From IDS-8 sp035304345 (GTDB taxonomy: Bacteria > Pseudomonadota > Gammaproteobacteria > Steroidobacterales > Woeseiaceae), in contig DATGQE010000003.1 of assembly GCA_035304345.1 (NCBI GenBank), forward strand, positions 1 to 64,000: DNA of 64,000 bases, read 5' to 3'. Positions within the stretch are counted from its first letter, which is position 1. The number at the start of each line of letters is the position of its first letter. The position numbers were made by a program, and so were the translations under genes. Positions 1 through 9,326 of this stretch are shown here, one piece after another. Below the pieces are notes generated by a model that was given only the letters and a program-made list of their open reading frames with translations, made no database searches and was not told where the DNA came from.

Positions 1-1
1 C

Positions 2-1204
2 GGTACAGAACCGGTCGATCCGGATGTCCTGGCCCGCGTTCTCAATCTGCCGGGATTGAGTCAGACTTCTGCCCTGCTGCTACGCAACAAGCTCTATCAC
101 AAGCTCGATCATCAAAGGACTCTTGAGCGCCGTTGGCAGGGTTGGCGGAAGTTCTCCGTCGCGCAGCTCCATGAGGAAGTGCCGGGCGTCAAGTCATTCG
201 TCCTGAAGGCAGTCGATAGGCGGCCGATCGCACCCTATCGCGCAGGGCAGTTCATAACGCTCAAGTTGCCGATCGATGACGGTGAGCCGCTTATCCGTGT
301 CTGGAGCATCTCGGACTACCAGGAAGATCCGGCCAGCTATCGTGTGACCGTCAAGAATGAGCCGCATAGCAGAGGCGGTTCCCGGTTCATGCATGAAAAA
401 GTCACGGTCGGATCGTGCCTGGACCTGAAGCCACCGATGGGGCGCTTCGTACTGGACCGAAGCAGCTTCAAACCAGTGCTCTTGATCGCAGGCGGGATCG
501 GCATCACACCCATCCTGGCCATGCTGAAGGCACACCTCGACCGAGTGGGAACCATCCCCCCTGTCTACCTGGTTCACTGCTGCCGCAACAGGGCCGTGCA
601 GCCGTTTCGAGCCACTTTGGATCGTCTACAGGAACAACACGGAATCAAGGTGCTGCACGTATACAGCCGGCCGGACTCCCACGATCGTCCAGGCGTGGAT
701 TACCAGGTGCGGGGCCACCTTTCGATTGCTCATCTAGCGGCGTTCATGGAAGGGTGTCACATCCTGCACGGCGGCAAGAGAGTCGATATGCCGTGGTTCG
801 AAAGCGATATCTATCTTTGCGGACCCGCCGCCTTCCAGGAGGATCTTCGTGCACGCCTCATCGAAGCCGGCTCCAATGCCGACCGCATCTTCAGTGAATC
901 GTTCGATGCCGGGCGCAGTCGCGCAAAGCAGGAGTTGCTGGACCAGGCCGAGGTCATCTTCTCCACCGCAAATAAGAGTGTCACCTGGCATGCGGAGAGT
1001 GGCAAATCCCTCCTCGAGCTGGCGGAGATCGCGGGCCTTCAGCCCACCAATGCCTGTCGTATGGGAGTCTGCCAGAGTTGCAGCGCCAAGCTCGTAGAAG
1101 GCAGCGTGCACTATCAGCACCGCATCACAAGTGCACCCGCCAACGGCAACATTCTCATCTGCAGCGCCGTCCCAGCAAGCCCGCGTGTCGTGGTCGCCTT
1201 ATGA
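2..1204 (+). CDS. MOSC/ferredoxin-NAD(P)H reductase fusion, 5' end outside window
   Basis: The frame is open to the left edge, so the start lies upstream. The first visible residues (VLNLPGLS, then a helical stretch) resemble the three-helix domain that follows MOSC domains of the YiiM type, so this is probably a MOSC-reductase fusion. Next come an FAD/FMN-binding barrel (RVWSIS), an NAD(P)-binding domain (AGGIGITP, later YLCGP) and a C-terminal plant-type 2Fe-2S domain with CX4CX2C in ACRMGVCQSCS and a fourth Cys in ILICSA. The protein should move electrons from NAD(P)H through flavin to the iron-sulfur cluster. The partner oxygenase or molybdenum enzyme is not visible. A TTG at 56 could be read as a start but has no convincing ribosome binding site. 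The stop lies 12 bases before the permease gene, so the two are likely cotranscribed. Domain calls are firm; the MOSC part is inference from the short visible tail. Confidence 0.85.
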   Translation, partial: GTEPVDPDVLARVLNLPGLSQTSALLLRNKLYHKLDHQRTLERRWQGWRKFSVAQLHEEVPGVKSFVLKAVDRRPIAPYRAGQFITLKLPIDDGEPLIRVWSISDYQEDPASYRVTVKNEPHSRGGSRFMHEKVTVGSCLDLKPPMGRFVLDRSSFKPVLLIAGGIGITPILAMLKAHLDRVGTIPPVYLVHCCRNRAVQPFRATLDRLQEQHGIKVLHVYSRPDSHDRPGVDYQVRGHLSIAHLAAFMEGCHILHGGKRVDMPWFESDIYLCGPAAFQEDLRARLIEAGSNADRIFSESFDAGRSRAKQELLDQAEVIFSTANKSVTWHAESGKSLLELAEIAGLQPTNACRMGVCQSCSAKLVEGSVHYQHRITSAPANGNILICSAVPASPRVVVAL

Positions 1205-1216
1205 AGGACTAGTCGC

Positions 1217-2500
1217 ATGGGAACCCTTGACCAGCTTACAAACGACTACTCGCGGGGTCGCGTGCCGGATGCAGCCACCGTCTCGAGCTACCGGATCACC
1301 GCTGTCATGATCGGCGCCATGATCACCTTGCCCGTCTTCGTCATGGGTGTCGAGCTCAGCCAAAGCCTCGGAATCATTCGTGGAATCGCTGCATTCTCCC
1401 TTGCGGGCGCGATACTTGCCGGGCTTGCTGGCGCAACCGGCATCCTGGCTGCGAATTCCCGCCTGACAACCTGGCTTATCCTTCAGTATCCGTTCGGAAC
1501 GGCCGGGGCAAAGCTCGTCAGTGCATTCATTGGCGTTACGATTCTCGGTTGGTATGGCGCTACGGTAGACATATTCGCGCGCGCCGTAGAGGCGATAGTG
1601 CTCGAGCTCGGTGGAGAAGCGGTCGACCGGCGTCTCTACCTCATCTCGGCATCGTTGCTCATGACTGCGGTGGCCTTCTTCGGCTTCAAAGGGTTGGATC
1701 GCCTATCCAAGCTGGCCGTACCCATCATGTTGTTGGTAATGACGGGTCTTGTCATATCCGCCGTAACGTCATTTGCTGCGCCAACGGACGTCACTCCACG
1801 CCTGACCGTGGCAAAAGCCGTTTCAGCCATAGTCGGTGGATTCAGCGTAGGCGTTACGATGTTCCCGGATGTCTGCCGATACGCACGTTCGGGAAAAGAC
1901 GCCATGGTCGCTTCATCGTTCAGCTTCGGGCTGGGGGTTCCCATAATAATGCTGTTTGCTGCAGTCCCCGTGGTCTGGTCGGGTGAACGAGATTTTCTCG
2001 CCATGATCCTTGTACTGGGACTGGGCGTCCCCGCGTTGCTGCTGCTCCTCCTGGCGACATGGACGACCAACGCTTACAACCTCTACTCCAGCTCACTCGT
2101 GTATGCGACGATTCTCCAGCAAGTCCGGAAGTGGAAGCTGGTGATTGCGGTCGGGATCGTCGGGACCCTGATCTCACTGTTGCCTATCCTCGACAATCTA
2201 CTGCACTTCCTGAACTTCCTGGCCGTGATGATTCCGCCTCTGGCCGGGGTCTACCTTGCGGACTTCTATCTGTTGCACAAGCAGCGTTACGACCAGGAGA
2301 CTCTGCGACAGATCCCGCGCTTTCGCCCTGTCGCATTTGCCGCCTGGCTTGCCGGCGCAGCATTCGCTTACCTGTCGAGCATCGACGTCGCCACTCTGAC
2401 GACCGTTCCTGCCCTCGATGCAATCGCCGTCAGCTTTGTCGTCTATGTCCTGTCATTACGTGCAGGGCTGGTACCACTACCGAGAACGTCGCGTAGCTGA
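1217..2500 (+). CDS. NCS1-family (CodB-like) nucleobase/hydantoin permease
   Basis: A 427-residue integral inner-membrane protein with about twelve hydrophobic segments. It starts with a short polar tail ending in YSRGRVPDAATVSSYRIT, typical of cytosine permease-like members of the NCS1 family. An AAGGA ribosome binding site at 1204-1208 overlaps the stop of the upstream gene and sits 8 bases before the ATG. Family members carry cytosine, allantoin, hydantoins or related ring compounds with Na+ or H+. With hyuA and hyuB downstream, a hydantoin- or lactam-like substrate is the best guess, but the sequence does not fix specificity. No deaminase gene accompanies it in this window. Confidence 0.85.
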   Translation: MGTLDQLTNDYSRGRVPDAATVSSYRITAVMIGAMITLPVFVMGVELSQSLGIIRGIAAFSLAGAILAGLAGATGILAANSRLTTWLILQYPFGTAGAKLVSAFIGVTILGWYGATVDIFARAVEAIVLELGGEAVDRRLYLISASLLMTAVAFFGFKGLDRLSKLAVPIMLLVMTGLVISAVTSFAAPTDVTPRLTVAKAVSAIVGGFSVGVTMFPDVCRYARSGKDAMVASSFSFGLGVPIIMLFAAVPVVWSGERDFLAMILVLGLGVPALLLLLLATWTTNAYNLYSSSLVYATILQQVRKWKLVIAVGIVGTLISLLPILDNLLHFLNFLAVMIPPLAGVYLADFYLLHKQRYDQETLRQIPRFRPVAFAAWLAGAAFAYLSSIDVATLTTVPALDAIAVSFVVYVLSLRAGLVPLPRTSRS

Positions 2501-2551
2501 TCGCCCGCGCCGGATCGGCGATGCCGTGGCGAGTCGGGTCCTCGGTGCGCA

Positions 2552-2618
2552 TCCCCCGTTTCCGGATTTGGGTTCCCCCGACACGTGCCTTGCGTCAGCC
2601 TTGAGCCCGGCTTCAAAT
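2552..2618 (+). promoter_or_regulatory. hyuA promoter with paired MalT-like boxes
   Basis: Two TCCCCCG elements lie at 2552-2558 and 2574-2580, exactly 22 bp apart; read on the minus strand they are GGGGGA boxes. Ten bases after the second is a possible -35 (TTGCGT, 2590-2595), then 17 bases, then a weak -10 (TCAAAT, 2613-2618). Boxes with the same spacing and orientation relative to transcription stand before the TonB receptor and M20 genes. The promoter hexamers are a by-eye guess. The rest of the 212-base gap between the permease and hyuA shows nothing else. Confidence 0.5.
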
Positions 2619-2712
2619 GATGGCGGGCACTCCGGGGTGCCGACACCGCCTGCGCGCTTACTGCGAACTGAACGCGACCGGGCGGCAGGGGTGAAACAGC
2701 GCGGGAGAATTC

Positions 2713-4743
2713 ATGGCGTCACGTTTCGGCATCGACATCGGCGGGACATTCACCGACTTCATCTATCAGGACGACGCAACCGGCGAGCTGATCCTGCGGA
2801 AGGTGCCAACGACATCACAGGATCCGGCAATTGGCTGTCTCAACGCGATCGATGCCGCTTTGTCGCCCGCCCACCTTCGCAACGCCCGGTACTTTCTGCA
2901 CGGATCCACGGTTGGGCTCAATGCACTGTTGGAGCACAAAGGCGCCAGAATCGGTCTGATTACGACGCGCGGCTTTCGCGACATTCTTGAGATCAGGCGT
3001 GGTGACAACCCCGAATGCTCGAACATCTGGTGGAAACCGCCTCGCCCGCTCGTGCCGCGTCACCTTCGCCTCGAAGTTGCGGAAAGAATTCACTCCGATG
3101 GTTCGATAATCACGCCGTTGCAGGCCGAGTCCGTGCGTGAAGCGCTCGAGTACCTGACCACGCAAGGCGTGGAAGGTATTGCCGTGGCTCTGTTGAACTC
3201 GCACGTGAACCCGGTTCACGAAGTCGAGATCGAGCGGCAGTTGCGCGACTCCGGTTACGAAGGGGAGATCACACTTAGCCACAGAATCAGCCGTGAGGCC
3301 GGCGAGTACGAACGGATGTCGACGACTGTCGTCGATTCGGTCGTGCGCGCGAAGTTCCGCGCCTATCTGGACCGGCTTCTGAACCAGCTCATCGACCGGG
3401 GCTTTACCGGTGAGTCGTTCGTGACTCGGTCCGGCGGCGGATCGTTGACTTTCCAGGAAGCGGCAACCCGGGCATTCGAAACGATCAACTCAGGACCAGC
3501 CGGCGCCGCGGCCGGAGCAGCGATGCTGGTACGACAACTCGATCTTGGCCCGACGGTCACCGCGGATGTCGGCGGAACGAGTTTCGATACGACGATCATT
3601 ACCGACGGCACTCCCCGTCTGCGGTATCAAGCGGAGGTCGCAGGCTATCCCCTGCAAACATCCTGGATCGATGTCCGTTCGATCGGAGCGGGAGGCGGGT
3701 CGATAGCGCGCGTGGATTCCAGCGGTGCGCTGAAGGTCGGACCGGAGAGCGCCGGCGCGGTTCCCGGGCCCGCCAGCTACGGGCGTGGGGGAACGGAACC
3801 CACGGTCACGGACGCGGCGCTACTGCTTGGGATGCTCGGGACGGGACAGTTCGAATCCGGCCTCATACTCGATCGGGCGAAAGCTCACACGGCATTGAGC
3901 GGCATTGCGGACAAACTGGCGCTTCCTGTGGAAGAGACCGCGCGGGGAATCATCTCGATCACCGTTGCAGCGATGTCCAATGCGATACGTGAGATCACCC
4001 TCGAACAGGGCGAGAACCCCAGAAACATGACGTTACTCGCATTCGGCGGCGGTGGCCCATTGCTGGCTTGCCTGCTTGCCAACGAGCTCGGCATCGGCCG
4101 CATCGTCGTGCCCAACCATGCCGGGAACTTCTCCGCGTGGAGCCTGCTCGAGGCTGACATTGTGCGTACTGCTGCAATAGCCATTGGGAAGCCGCTAACC
4201 AAAGATGTTCTTTCCGCTGCAGAGCCGCTGTTGACGAAGCTGCTGGGCGAGCTGCGAAGCCGAAGCATCGAGACGTTTGCCGAAGCCATTGAAGAAGTGG
4301 ACCTGCATCTCCGCTACGCAGGGCAGGCAGAGTCGATACGGGTTCCTGTGAGGCACGATCAGACGGGGTTTGCGGAAAGTGCAGAGGCCATTGCTGCACG
4401 CTTTGACGACCTCCATCACAAGCTTTACGGCGTCACGCTCGACGAACAGATCGAGCTTGTTGCCGTTCGTGGAACATCACGTACCGCACTGCCACCGCAG
4501 CGGCCAACAGAGCTCCAGGGAGGAGGGCCCCCGCTTCGGAACGACTACCTGCAAGCCTATTCCTTTCACCTGAACCGCAAAACGGATTTCAGGCTCATCG
4601 ATCGGGCGCGGCTGCATCCCGGCATAACGATCACCGGTCCCGCCATCATCGGGGAGCTGACGACGACTACGTACGTCGATGCAAACTACCGGATCGAAGT
4701 TCGTCCAGACGGGCACATCCTTCTGACTCGCATGGAGCAATAG
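2713..4743 (+). CDS. hyuA: Hydantoinase/oxoprolinase A subunit (HyuA)
   Basis: A 676-residue cytosolic protein, full length for the family. The N-terminal hydantoinase A/oxoprolinase region opens with GIDIGGTFTDF, an ATP-binding signature of the actin-like fold. A second nucleotide-binding segment has GPAGAAAGA and DVGGTSFDTT. The C-terminal part is the usual beta-rich domain. HyuA works with HyuB to open five-membered cyclic amides (hydantoins, N-methylhydantoin, 5-oxoproline) at the cost of ATP. A GGGAG ribosome binding site precedes the ATG, and the gene abuts hyuB. The family is certain; the exact ring substrate is not. Confidence 0.93.
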   Translation: MASRFGIDIGGTFTDFIYQDDATGELILRKVPTTSQDPAIGCLNAIDAALSPAHLRNARYFLHGSTVGLNALLEHKGARIGLITTRGFRDILEIRRGDNPECSNIWWKPPRPLVPRHLRLEVAERIHSDGSIITPLQAESVREALEYLTTQGVEGIAVALLNSHVNPVHEVEIERQLRDSGYEGEITLSHRISREAGEYERMSTTVVDSVVRAKFRAYLDRLLNQLIDRGFTGESFVTRSGGGSLTFQEAATRAFETINSGPAGAAAGAAMLVRQLDLGPTVTADVGGTSFDTTIITDGTPRLRYQAEVAGYPLQTSWIDVRSIGAGGGSIARVDSSGALKVGPESAGAVPGPASYGRGGTEPTVTDAALLLGMLGTGQFESGLILDRAKAHTALSGIADKLALPVEETARGIISITVAAMSNAIREITLEQGENPRNMTLLAFGGGGPLLACLLANELGIGRIVVPNHAGNFSAWSLLEADIVRTAAIAIGKPLTKDVLSAAEPLLTKLLGELRSRSIETFAEAIEEVDLHLRYAGQAESIRVPVRHDQTGFAESAEAIAARFDDLHHKLYGVTLDEQIELVAVRGTSRTALPPQRPTELQGGGPPLRNDYLQAYSFHLNRKTDFRLIDRARLHPGITITGPAIIGELTTTTYVDANYRIEVRPDGHILLTRMEQ

Positions 4744-6522
4744 ATGTCAATCGTCACGCCTTTCAATGAGCATTCGACTCCGGAACCGCAAGCGAAGCAG
4801 TCAATAGCCGATCCGATTGACACTGAGATCGTGCATCACGCACTGAAATCCGCTGCCCGGCAAATGTACATAGCGCTGGTGCGCACGTCGGTAAGTCCAT
4901 TGATCTACGCCACCGTCGACTTTTCGATAGCGGTTTTCGACAAACGCATGCGCCTCCTGTCGCAGTCGCCGGGGATGACGCTGTTCCTCGGAAGCATGGG
5001 GTTTACGCTGGAGGCGGCGGTAAGGTTGGCTGGCGGCGTGGACAAGCTCGGCCCGGGCGATATTCTGATTCTGAACATTCCGTACGAAACCGGGACCCAC
5101 CCGAATGACGTCGGTTTGATCATGCCGGTATTCGACGACGCGCGCGAGCTGGTTGCGTACGTTGCACTCAAGTTCCACCTGTCGGATGTGGCCGGTAAGG
5201 CGCCTTACATTACGGATTCCACGGACGGCTTCCAGGAGGGCGTCTTCTACCCCAGCATGAAGCTGTATCGTGGTGGCCGACGTGTCGAGGAAGTCCACAG
5301 GCTCCTGCTGGCCAACACGCGGGTACCCAAGCAAATGGCCGGCGATATCGCTGCAGGTGCCGCTGCCCTGCACACTGGGGCTGTAGAGGTGTTGCGGGTG
5401 ATGAAGCGATTCGGCCTCGAGCGCTTCGAATCGGCTGTCGAGAGGCTGCTCGACCAGAGCGAGGCGCGAACCCGTGAGTTCATTGCCGGCCTGCCGGACG
5501 GTCGCTATGTTGCCAGGGGGCAACTCGACAACGACGGGATATCGCAGGAACCGGTCCCCTTGGAACTGACGGTGGAGATACACGGCACTGAGCTGTGCGT
5601 CGATTTCTCCAACGCGTCGGACAAGGTGGTCGGGCCCTATAACTGCCCGCTGCCCCTGACGATCTCCGCGGCCCGTGTGGCGGTAGCGATGCTTGCCGGT
5701 CGCGGGGAAATGCCGAACGAAGGTCACTTCCGGCCGATCTCCGTGAAGACGCGCCCCGACTCGATCTACGAGCCGAAGCCTCCCGCTCCGACGTTCCTGG
5801 GCTTCTGGACCGGACTGCAGATCATCGACATGGTACATGCGGCCATCGCACAAGCGGCACCGGAAACCGTTCCGGCTGGTTCCGGGGGAGATGTCTGCGG
5901 GACCATGTACTGGGGATACCGGGAGAAAACCGGTGAGCCGTGGTGTGCCGGCCTGCCTTTCCCGGTCGGCCAGGGAGGCTCCAGCCATGGGGATGGGATT
6001 GAGTTCAACCACATCGGTGCCGGCGCCCAGAGGCTTTCTCCCGCTGAAGAATGGGATCGCCAGAACCCGATGCTCACCGAGTGTATCGAGTTCGTACCCG
6101 ATTCCTGCGGTGCCGGCAAACACCGCGGTGGCATGGGCGTCCGGATCGTGTTTCGCGTTCTCGAGGATGCGTACGCGACGGCGACGATCGAGCGAGCAAA
6201 GTTTCCGGGGATCGGGCTGATTGGGGGTACGAACGCAACCGCGAACAGCTTGACGGTCTATTTCCCCGACGGCACCCGGGATGTCCGCAACAAGTTCACG
6301 AGCCTCCATATCCCCAAAGGCTCACGGGTCGAAACCATTACAGGGGGTGGCGGCGGCTATGGCAGGCCGGAAGAACGGGACGATGCGGCATTGGTGGAGG
6401 ATCTTCTGGGAGGCTACATAACCAGGGAGTACCTGCTGAAGCACTACCCGCAAGGAGCCAGGATTCTGCAGGCTATCGAGGAGACGCGCGTCACCGAGAA
6501 TACGGCTGCCTCGGATCGATAG
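4744..6522 (+). CDS. hyuB: Hydantoinase/oxoprolinase B subunit (HyuB)
   Basis: A 592-residue cytosolic partner of HyuA. The ATG follows the hyuA stop with no gap, so translation is almost certainly coupled. Family hallmarks include an early helical region (ARQMYIALVRTSVSPLIY), the internal SFSIA-like DFSIAVF segment, and a C-terminal glycine-rich stretch ending in TGGGGGYG. It should complete the ATP-dependent cyclic amidase. Its 3' end overlaps the tail of the convergent regulator gene by 32 bases, leaving no room for a conventional terminator between them. Confidence 0.93.
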   Translation: MSIVTPFNEHSTPEPQAKQSIADPIDTEIVHHALKSAARQMYIALVRTSVSPLIYATVDFSIAVFDKRMRLLSQSPGMTLFLGSMGFTLEAAVRLAGGVDKLGPGDILILNIPYETGTHPNDVGLIMPVFDDARELVAYVALKFHLSDVAGKAPYITDSTDGFQEGVFYPSMKLYRGGRRVEEVHRLLLANTRVPKQMAGDIAAGAAALHTGAVEVLRVMKRFGLERFESAVERLLDQSEARTREFIAGLPDGRYVARGQLDNDGISQEPVPLELTVEIHGTELCVDFSNASDKVVGPYNCPLPLTISAARVAVAMLAGRGEMPNEGHFRPISVKTRPDSIYEPKPPAPTFLGFWTGLQIIDMVHAAIAQAAPETVPAGSGGDVCGTMYWGYREKTGEPWCAGLPFPVGQGGSSHGDGIEFNHIGAGAQRLSPAEEWDRQNPMLTECIEFVPDSCGAGKHRGGMGVRIVFRVLEDAYATATIERAKFPGIGLIGGTNATANSLTVYFPDGTRDVRNKFTSLHIPKGSRVETITGGGGGYGRPEERDDAALVEDLLGGYITREYLLKHYPQGARILQAIEETRVTENTAASDR

Positions 6523-9226
6523 TCATCTGCTTGTCGACAACGCGCCGCCACGCCTCCGCGACCGCCTCGTTCCTGTCGTGCACGCGCAGTTTGCTGAAAA
6601 TCGACTTCAGGTGTGTTTTTACCGTCTCAGGTGACAAGTCGAGCTGTCGGGCAATCTCTTTGGTCGAGCCGGCACGGAGCAGGCCGGCGAAAACATCCCG
6701 TTCACGCTCGGTGAACAGCGGATCGCCGCTCATCCAATGACGAACGTCACCTTCGAGAGCGGCCATGATGGCGGATGCCCATTGTGCGACACGGCCGTCG
6801 CGCTCCTGCACGATGGCGCGCAGCGTCGGGACGATCTCGGGTCCCGCATCCAGCAGCAAGCGCAATCCGTCGACCCCTCGCATCTTTGCAATGATGTCCC
6901 TGAGCGTAGCCTGGGCTTCGCCGGTACGCCCGAGCATCTGACTGGACCTGGTCTTGAGCAGGGCAGCGTTGATCTCGGCAATCACGTGCCCCCTTCCCGC
7001 AGCGCGCGCAACGAGCTCGTCGGCGATCTTGTCCGCTCTGCTCAGATCCTGGCTCGTCAGGGCCAGGGCGAAGGATCCTTTGGCTACCGCTTCGACATCG
7101 ACCCATGGCTGGGATGTCGATGTCAGGGCAAATCTCCACATTGCGGGGAGGTCGATCGCAGCGGCTACGGCGCGTGCTTCCTTCAGACGCCCCAGGCGCG
7201 CAAGCAACTCTACTTCGCCCGCTCCACAGACGAGATCCAGGTGGGTAAGCGTTTTCGCTCTTGCTGCTTCACGGCCTTCCCGAAGGACCTGCAAAGCCTC
7301 CGCGCAGTATCCCTGTGCCATCGCGCAGCGTGCCTTGAGCACCCAGAACGCTCCCAAAACCTCGATGACATTCCAGGAAGGCGCGTCGCCGAGCGCCTGG
7401 ATGTGCCGCATCGCTGCGTCCGTACAGTTGCGATAGTAGTAGAGCTGGGCAAGGCAGGCATGACTGTAATCGGCGACCGGGCTGCGATCGCCTCCGAACG
7501 TTTCCCGGGCGGCATCCAGTGACCGCAACAGCAACGACTCGGCAGCGTCGAACTCGAGTCGGTTGAGATGCACGACGCTGCGATACGTCCACAGCCATTC
7601 GCATTGCCTCGACATGCGCAACCTGCGGAACAGCTGCTCGATCTCATTGAGCCGATTCTCCGCGACATCGACCTGACCGGTGCGAAGAAGAAAGATCAGC
7701 TCGATAGCACAAGGTATGACGAGCAGCCGGGGATCGTCGTGGGCGTACTGCCGCGCCCGCTCTGCTGCATGCGTAATGGCGGGCCAGGCCACGGCATCGA
7801 GCGAGTGCTCCGACTCGTAAACCTGGGTGACACAGCGAGCAATCTCGAATTCCAGCCGCACTACCTCCGGAATCTCGGGTGCCTTCTGCATCTCCGCTTC
7901 GAGTCGTTCGTACTCGATCTTTGCCGCAATGAGGTTCTCCTCCATCGCAAGCTGCACGACCCGAGTGAGGCCCAGTCGGACATTGCTCGTGACGACTCCG
8001 GCCGGCAGCAGATCCAGCAGGTGGCGCACACCGCGCGGCCCCTCGCTGACCTGCAATGCCAGTGGACCGTTCCGCTCGATGACGCGAACCGCCCGCGCAA
8101 CGTCGTTGGCATTGAGTGCATGGCTGACGGCTTTGTAAACGTGTGCGCCCCGAGCATGGTGCTCCGCGGCTGCCAGGTGCAGCAGCTTCAGGCGTTGCGG
8201 GTGCAGGCGCTCGAGCTCCGTCCGCAACACCTCTCGGAACAGTGGGTGCAATATCGCGCGGAAGGGCTGGGCACCGAACGAAACGAGGGGCTCGAGCATC
8301 TCGATACGCTGGATGATCTCGTGGCTGTCCTGTGAGCCACGGACCGCGTCGGCAGCATCGGCCTCGATTTCGTCGAGAACAGCCGTATCCTGCAGAAACT
8401 CCCTCAACTGGGTATCCAGAGGATCAATGATCTCGCTGACAACATAGTCCCTGATCCGCTCATTGATCGTATCCGAGATCTTCCTGTACGGAGTCGCCGT
8501 ATGGTTTCGGACGAGCGCGTGCTTCACGAGTGCAAGCACCGCGGGCCAGCCCGCAGCTGCCTGGATGAGGCACTCGACCTCGCCGACGTCGCCGTGCTCG
8601 GCATAGAACCGGGAAATCTCTTCTTCGTTGAAGAGCAAGGTAAAGCCATCGATGACCTGGAGGTGACCCGCGATGATGTTGCGAGACAATGGAATGCTCA
8701 GCCGTCGCCGTGTTGCGGCTACGAGCATTACGTCGGCCGGCAGTGCCCGTGCGAGAGCGAGCAGCGTCGCATCGTTCTCAGTGCTGCTGGCTCGTTCGTA
8801 CTCGTCAAGAATGATGATGCCGGGTCTCGAACAGGACTGGAGCGCTTGCGACAACTCCTGCAGAGACGGTTCGATTTCCCGCGGCACCAGGCCCGCCGCT
8901 TCGAGAGCCGACGAAAGGTTGTGCAACAGGTCATACGTACGATCTGCCGACTGGCAGTCGTGCCAGGCAACGGCTATCCCGCTTTCCCGTGCGGCGGCGG
9001 CAAGTTGATGCAGTACGACGGTTTTTCCGAGACCGGGAGGCGCCATGGCCAGTTGCAGCGGAGCCGGGAATGGGGGAGCTCGCCCAATGAGGTCCAGCAG
9101 GCGGGAACGTACCAACATCCCGCTGAGAAACCCATCCAGGTGCGATCGGGCAACTGCTGTACCGCTTCCCGTCAGCCCCCGGGCTGTGCCAGGTTCCGGC
9201 CGCCGGAACGCAACTGGTCTATCCAT
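6491..9226 (-). CDS. MalT-like LuxR-family ATP-dependent transcriptional regulator (LAL)
   Basis: A 911-residue protein, close to the 901 of MalT. Order: STAND-type ATPase with Walker A APPGLGKT (residues 62-69) and a Walker-B-like IIILDEYERA (about 137-146), a winged-helix region, a long alpha-helical repeat sensor domain, and a C-terminal LuxR helix-turn-helix (about 840-900; TKEIARQLDLSPETVKTHLK). Such proteins bind an inducer and ATP, then assemble on directly repeated boxes. MalT boxes read GGGGA(T/G)GAGG. Similar GGGGGA box pairs at 22-bp spacing stand before hyuA, the TonB receptor and the M20 gene, so this regulator probably controls those units. The inducer is unknown. It converges on hyuB. 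Confidence 0.9.
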   Translation of the reverse strand: MDRPVAFRRPEPGTARGLTGSGTAVARSHLDGFLSGMLVRSRLLDLIGRAPPFPAPLQLAMAPPGLGKTVVLHQLAAAARESGIAVAWHDCQSADRTYDLLHNLSSALEAAGLVPREIEPSLQELSQALQSCSRPGIIILDEYERASSTENDATLLALARALPADVMLVAATRRRLSIPLSRNIIAGHLQVIDGFTLLFNEEEISRFYAEHGDVGEVECLIQAAAGWPAVLALVKHALVRNHTATPYRKISDTINERIRDYVVSEIIDPLDTQLREFLQDTAVLDEIEADAADAVRGSQDSHEIIQRIEMLEPLVSFGAQPFRAILHPLFREVLRTELERLHPQRLKLLHLAAAEHHARGAHVYKAVSHALNANDVARAVRVIERNGPLALQVSEGPRGVRHLLDLLPAGVVTSNVRLGLTRVVQLAMEENLIAAKIEYERLEAEMQKAPEIPEVVRLEFEIARCVTQVYESEHSLDAVAWPAITHAAERARQYAHDDPRLLVIPCAIELIFLLRTGQVDVAENRLNEIEQLFRRLRMSRQCEWLWTYRSVVHLNRLEFDAAESLLLRSLDAARETFGGDRSPVADYSHACLAQLYYYRNCTDAAMRHIQALGDAPSWNVIEVLGAFWVLKARCAMAQGYCAEALQVLREGREAARAKTLTHLDLVCGAGEVELLARLGRLKEARAVAAAIDLPAMWRFALTSTSQPWVDVEAVAKGSFALALTSQDLSRADKIADELVARAAGRGHVIAEINAALLKTRSSQMLGRTGEAQATLRDIIAKMRGVDGLRLLLDAGPEIVPTLRAIVQERDGRVAQWASAIMAALEGDVRHWMSGDPLFTERERDVFAGLLRAGSTKEIARQLDLSPETVKTHLKSIFSKLRVHDRNEAVAEAWRRVVDKQMTIDPRQPYSR

Positions 9227-9259
9227 GAACCTACTTTGTCACAGGATGGCCCGTGGACG

Positions 9260-9269
9260 CACCCGGGTG
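9260..9269. promoter_or_regulatory. CACCCGGGTG palindrome upstream of the LAL regulator
   Basis: A perfect 10-base palindrome centred about 38 bases upstream of the regulator's ATG. Nine of its bases (CACCCGGGT) recur in the same orientation about 33 bases upstream of the TonB receptor start. This suggests a common control site, possibly for another factor, because the GGGGGA boxes are absent here. GC-rich palindromes arise easily by chance, so support is modest. Confidence 0.3.
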
Positions 9270-9326
9270 ATTTCCGCTCCTACGCTCCGGCAGCAATAGC
9301 GATCTCCAGGCATCCTCTCGTTGGCC

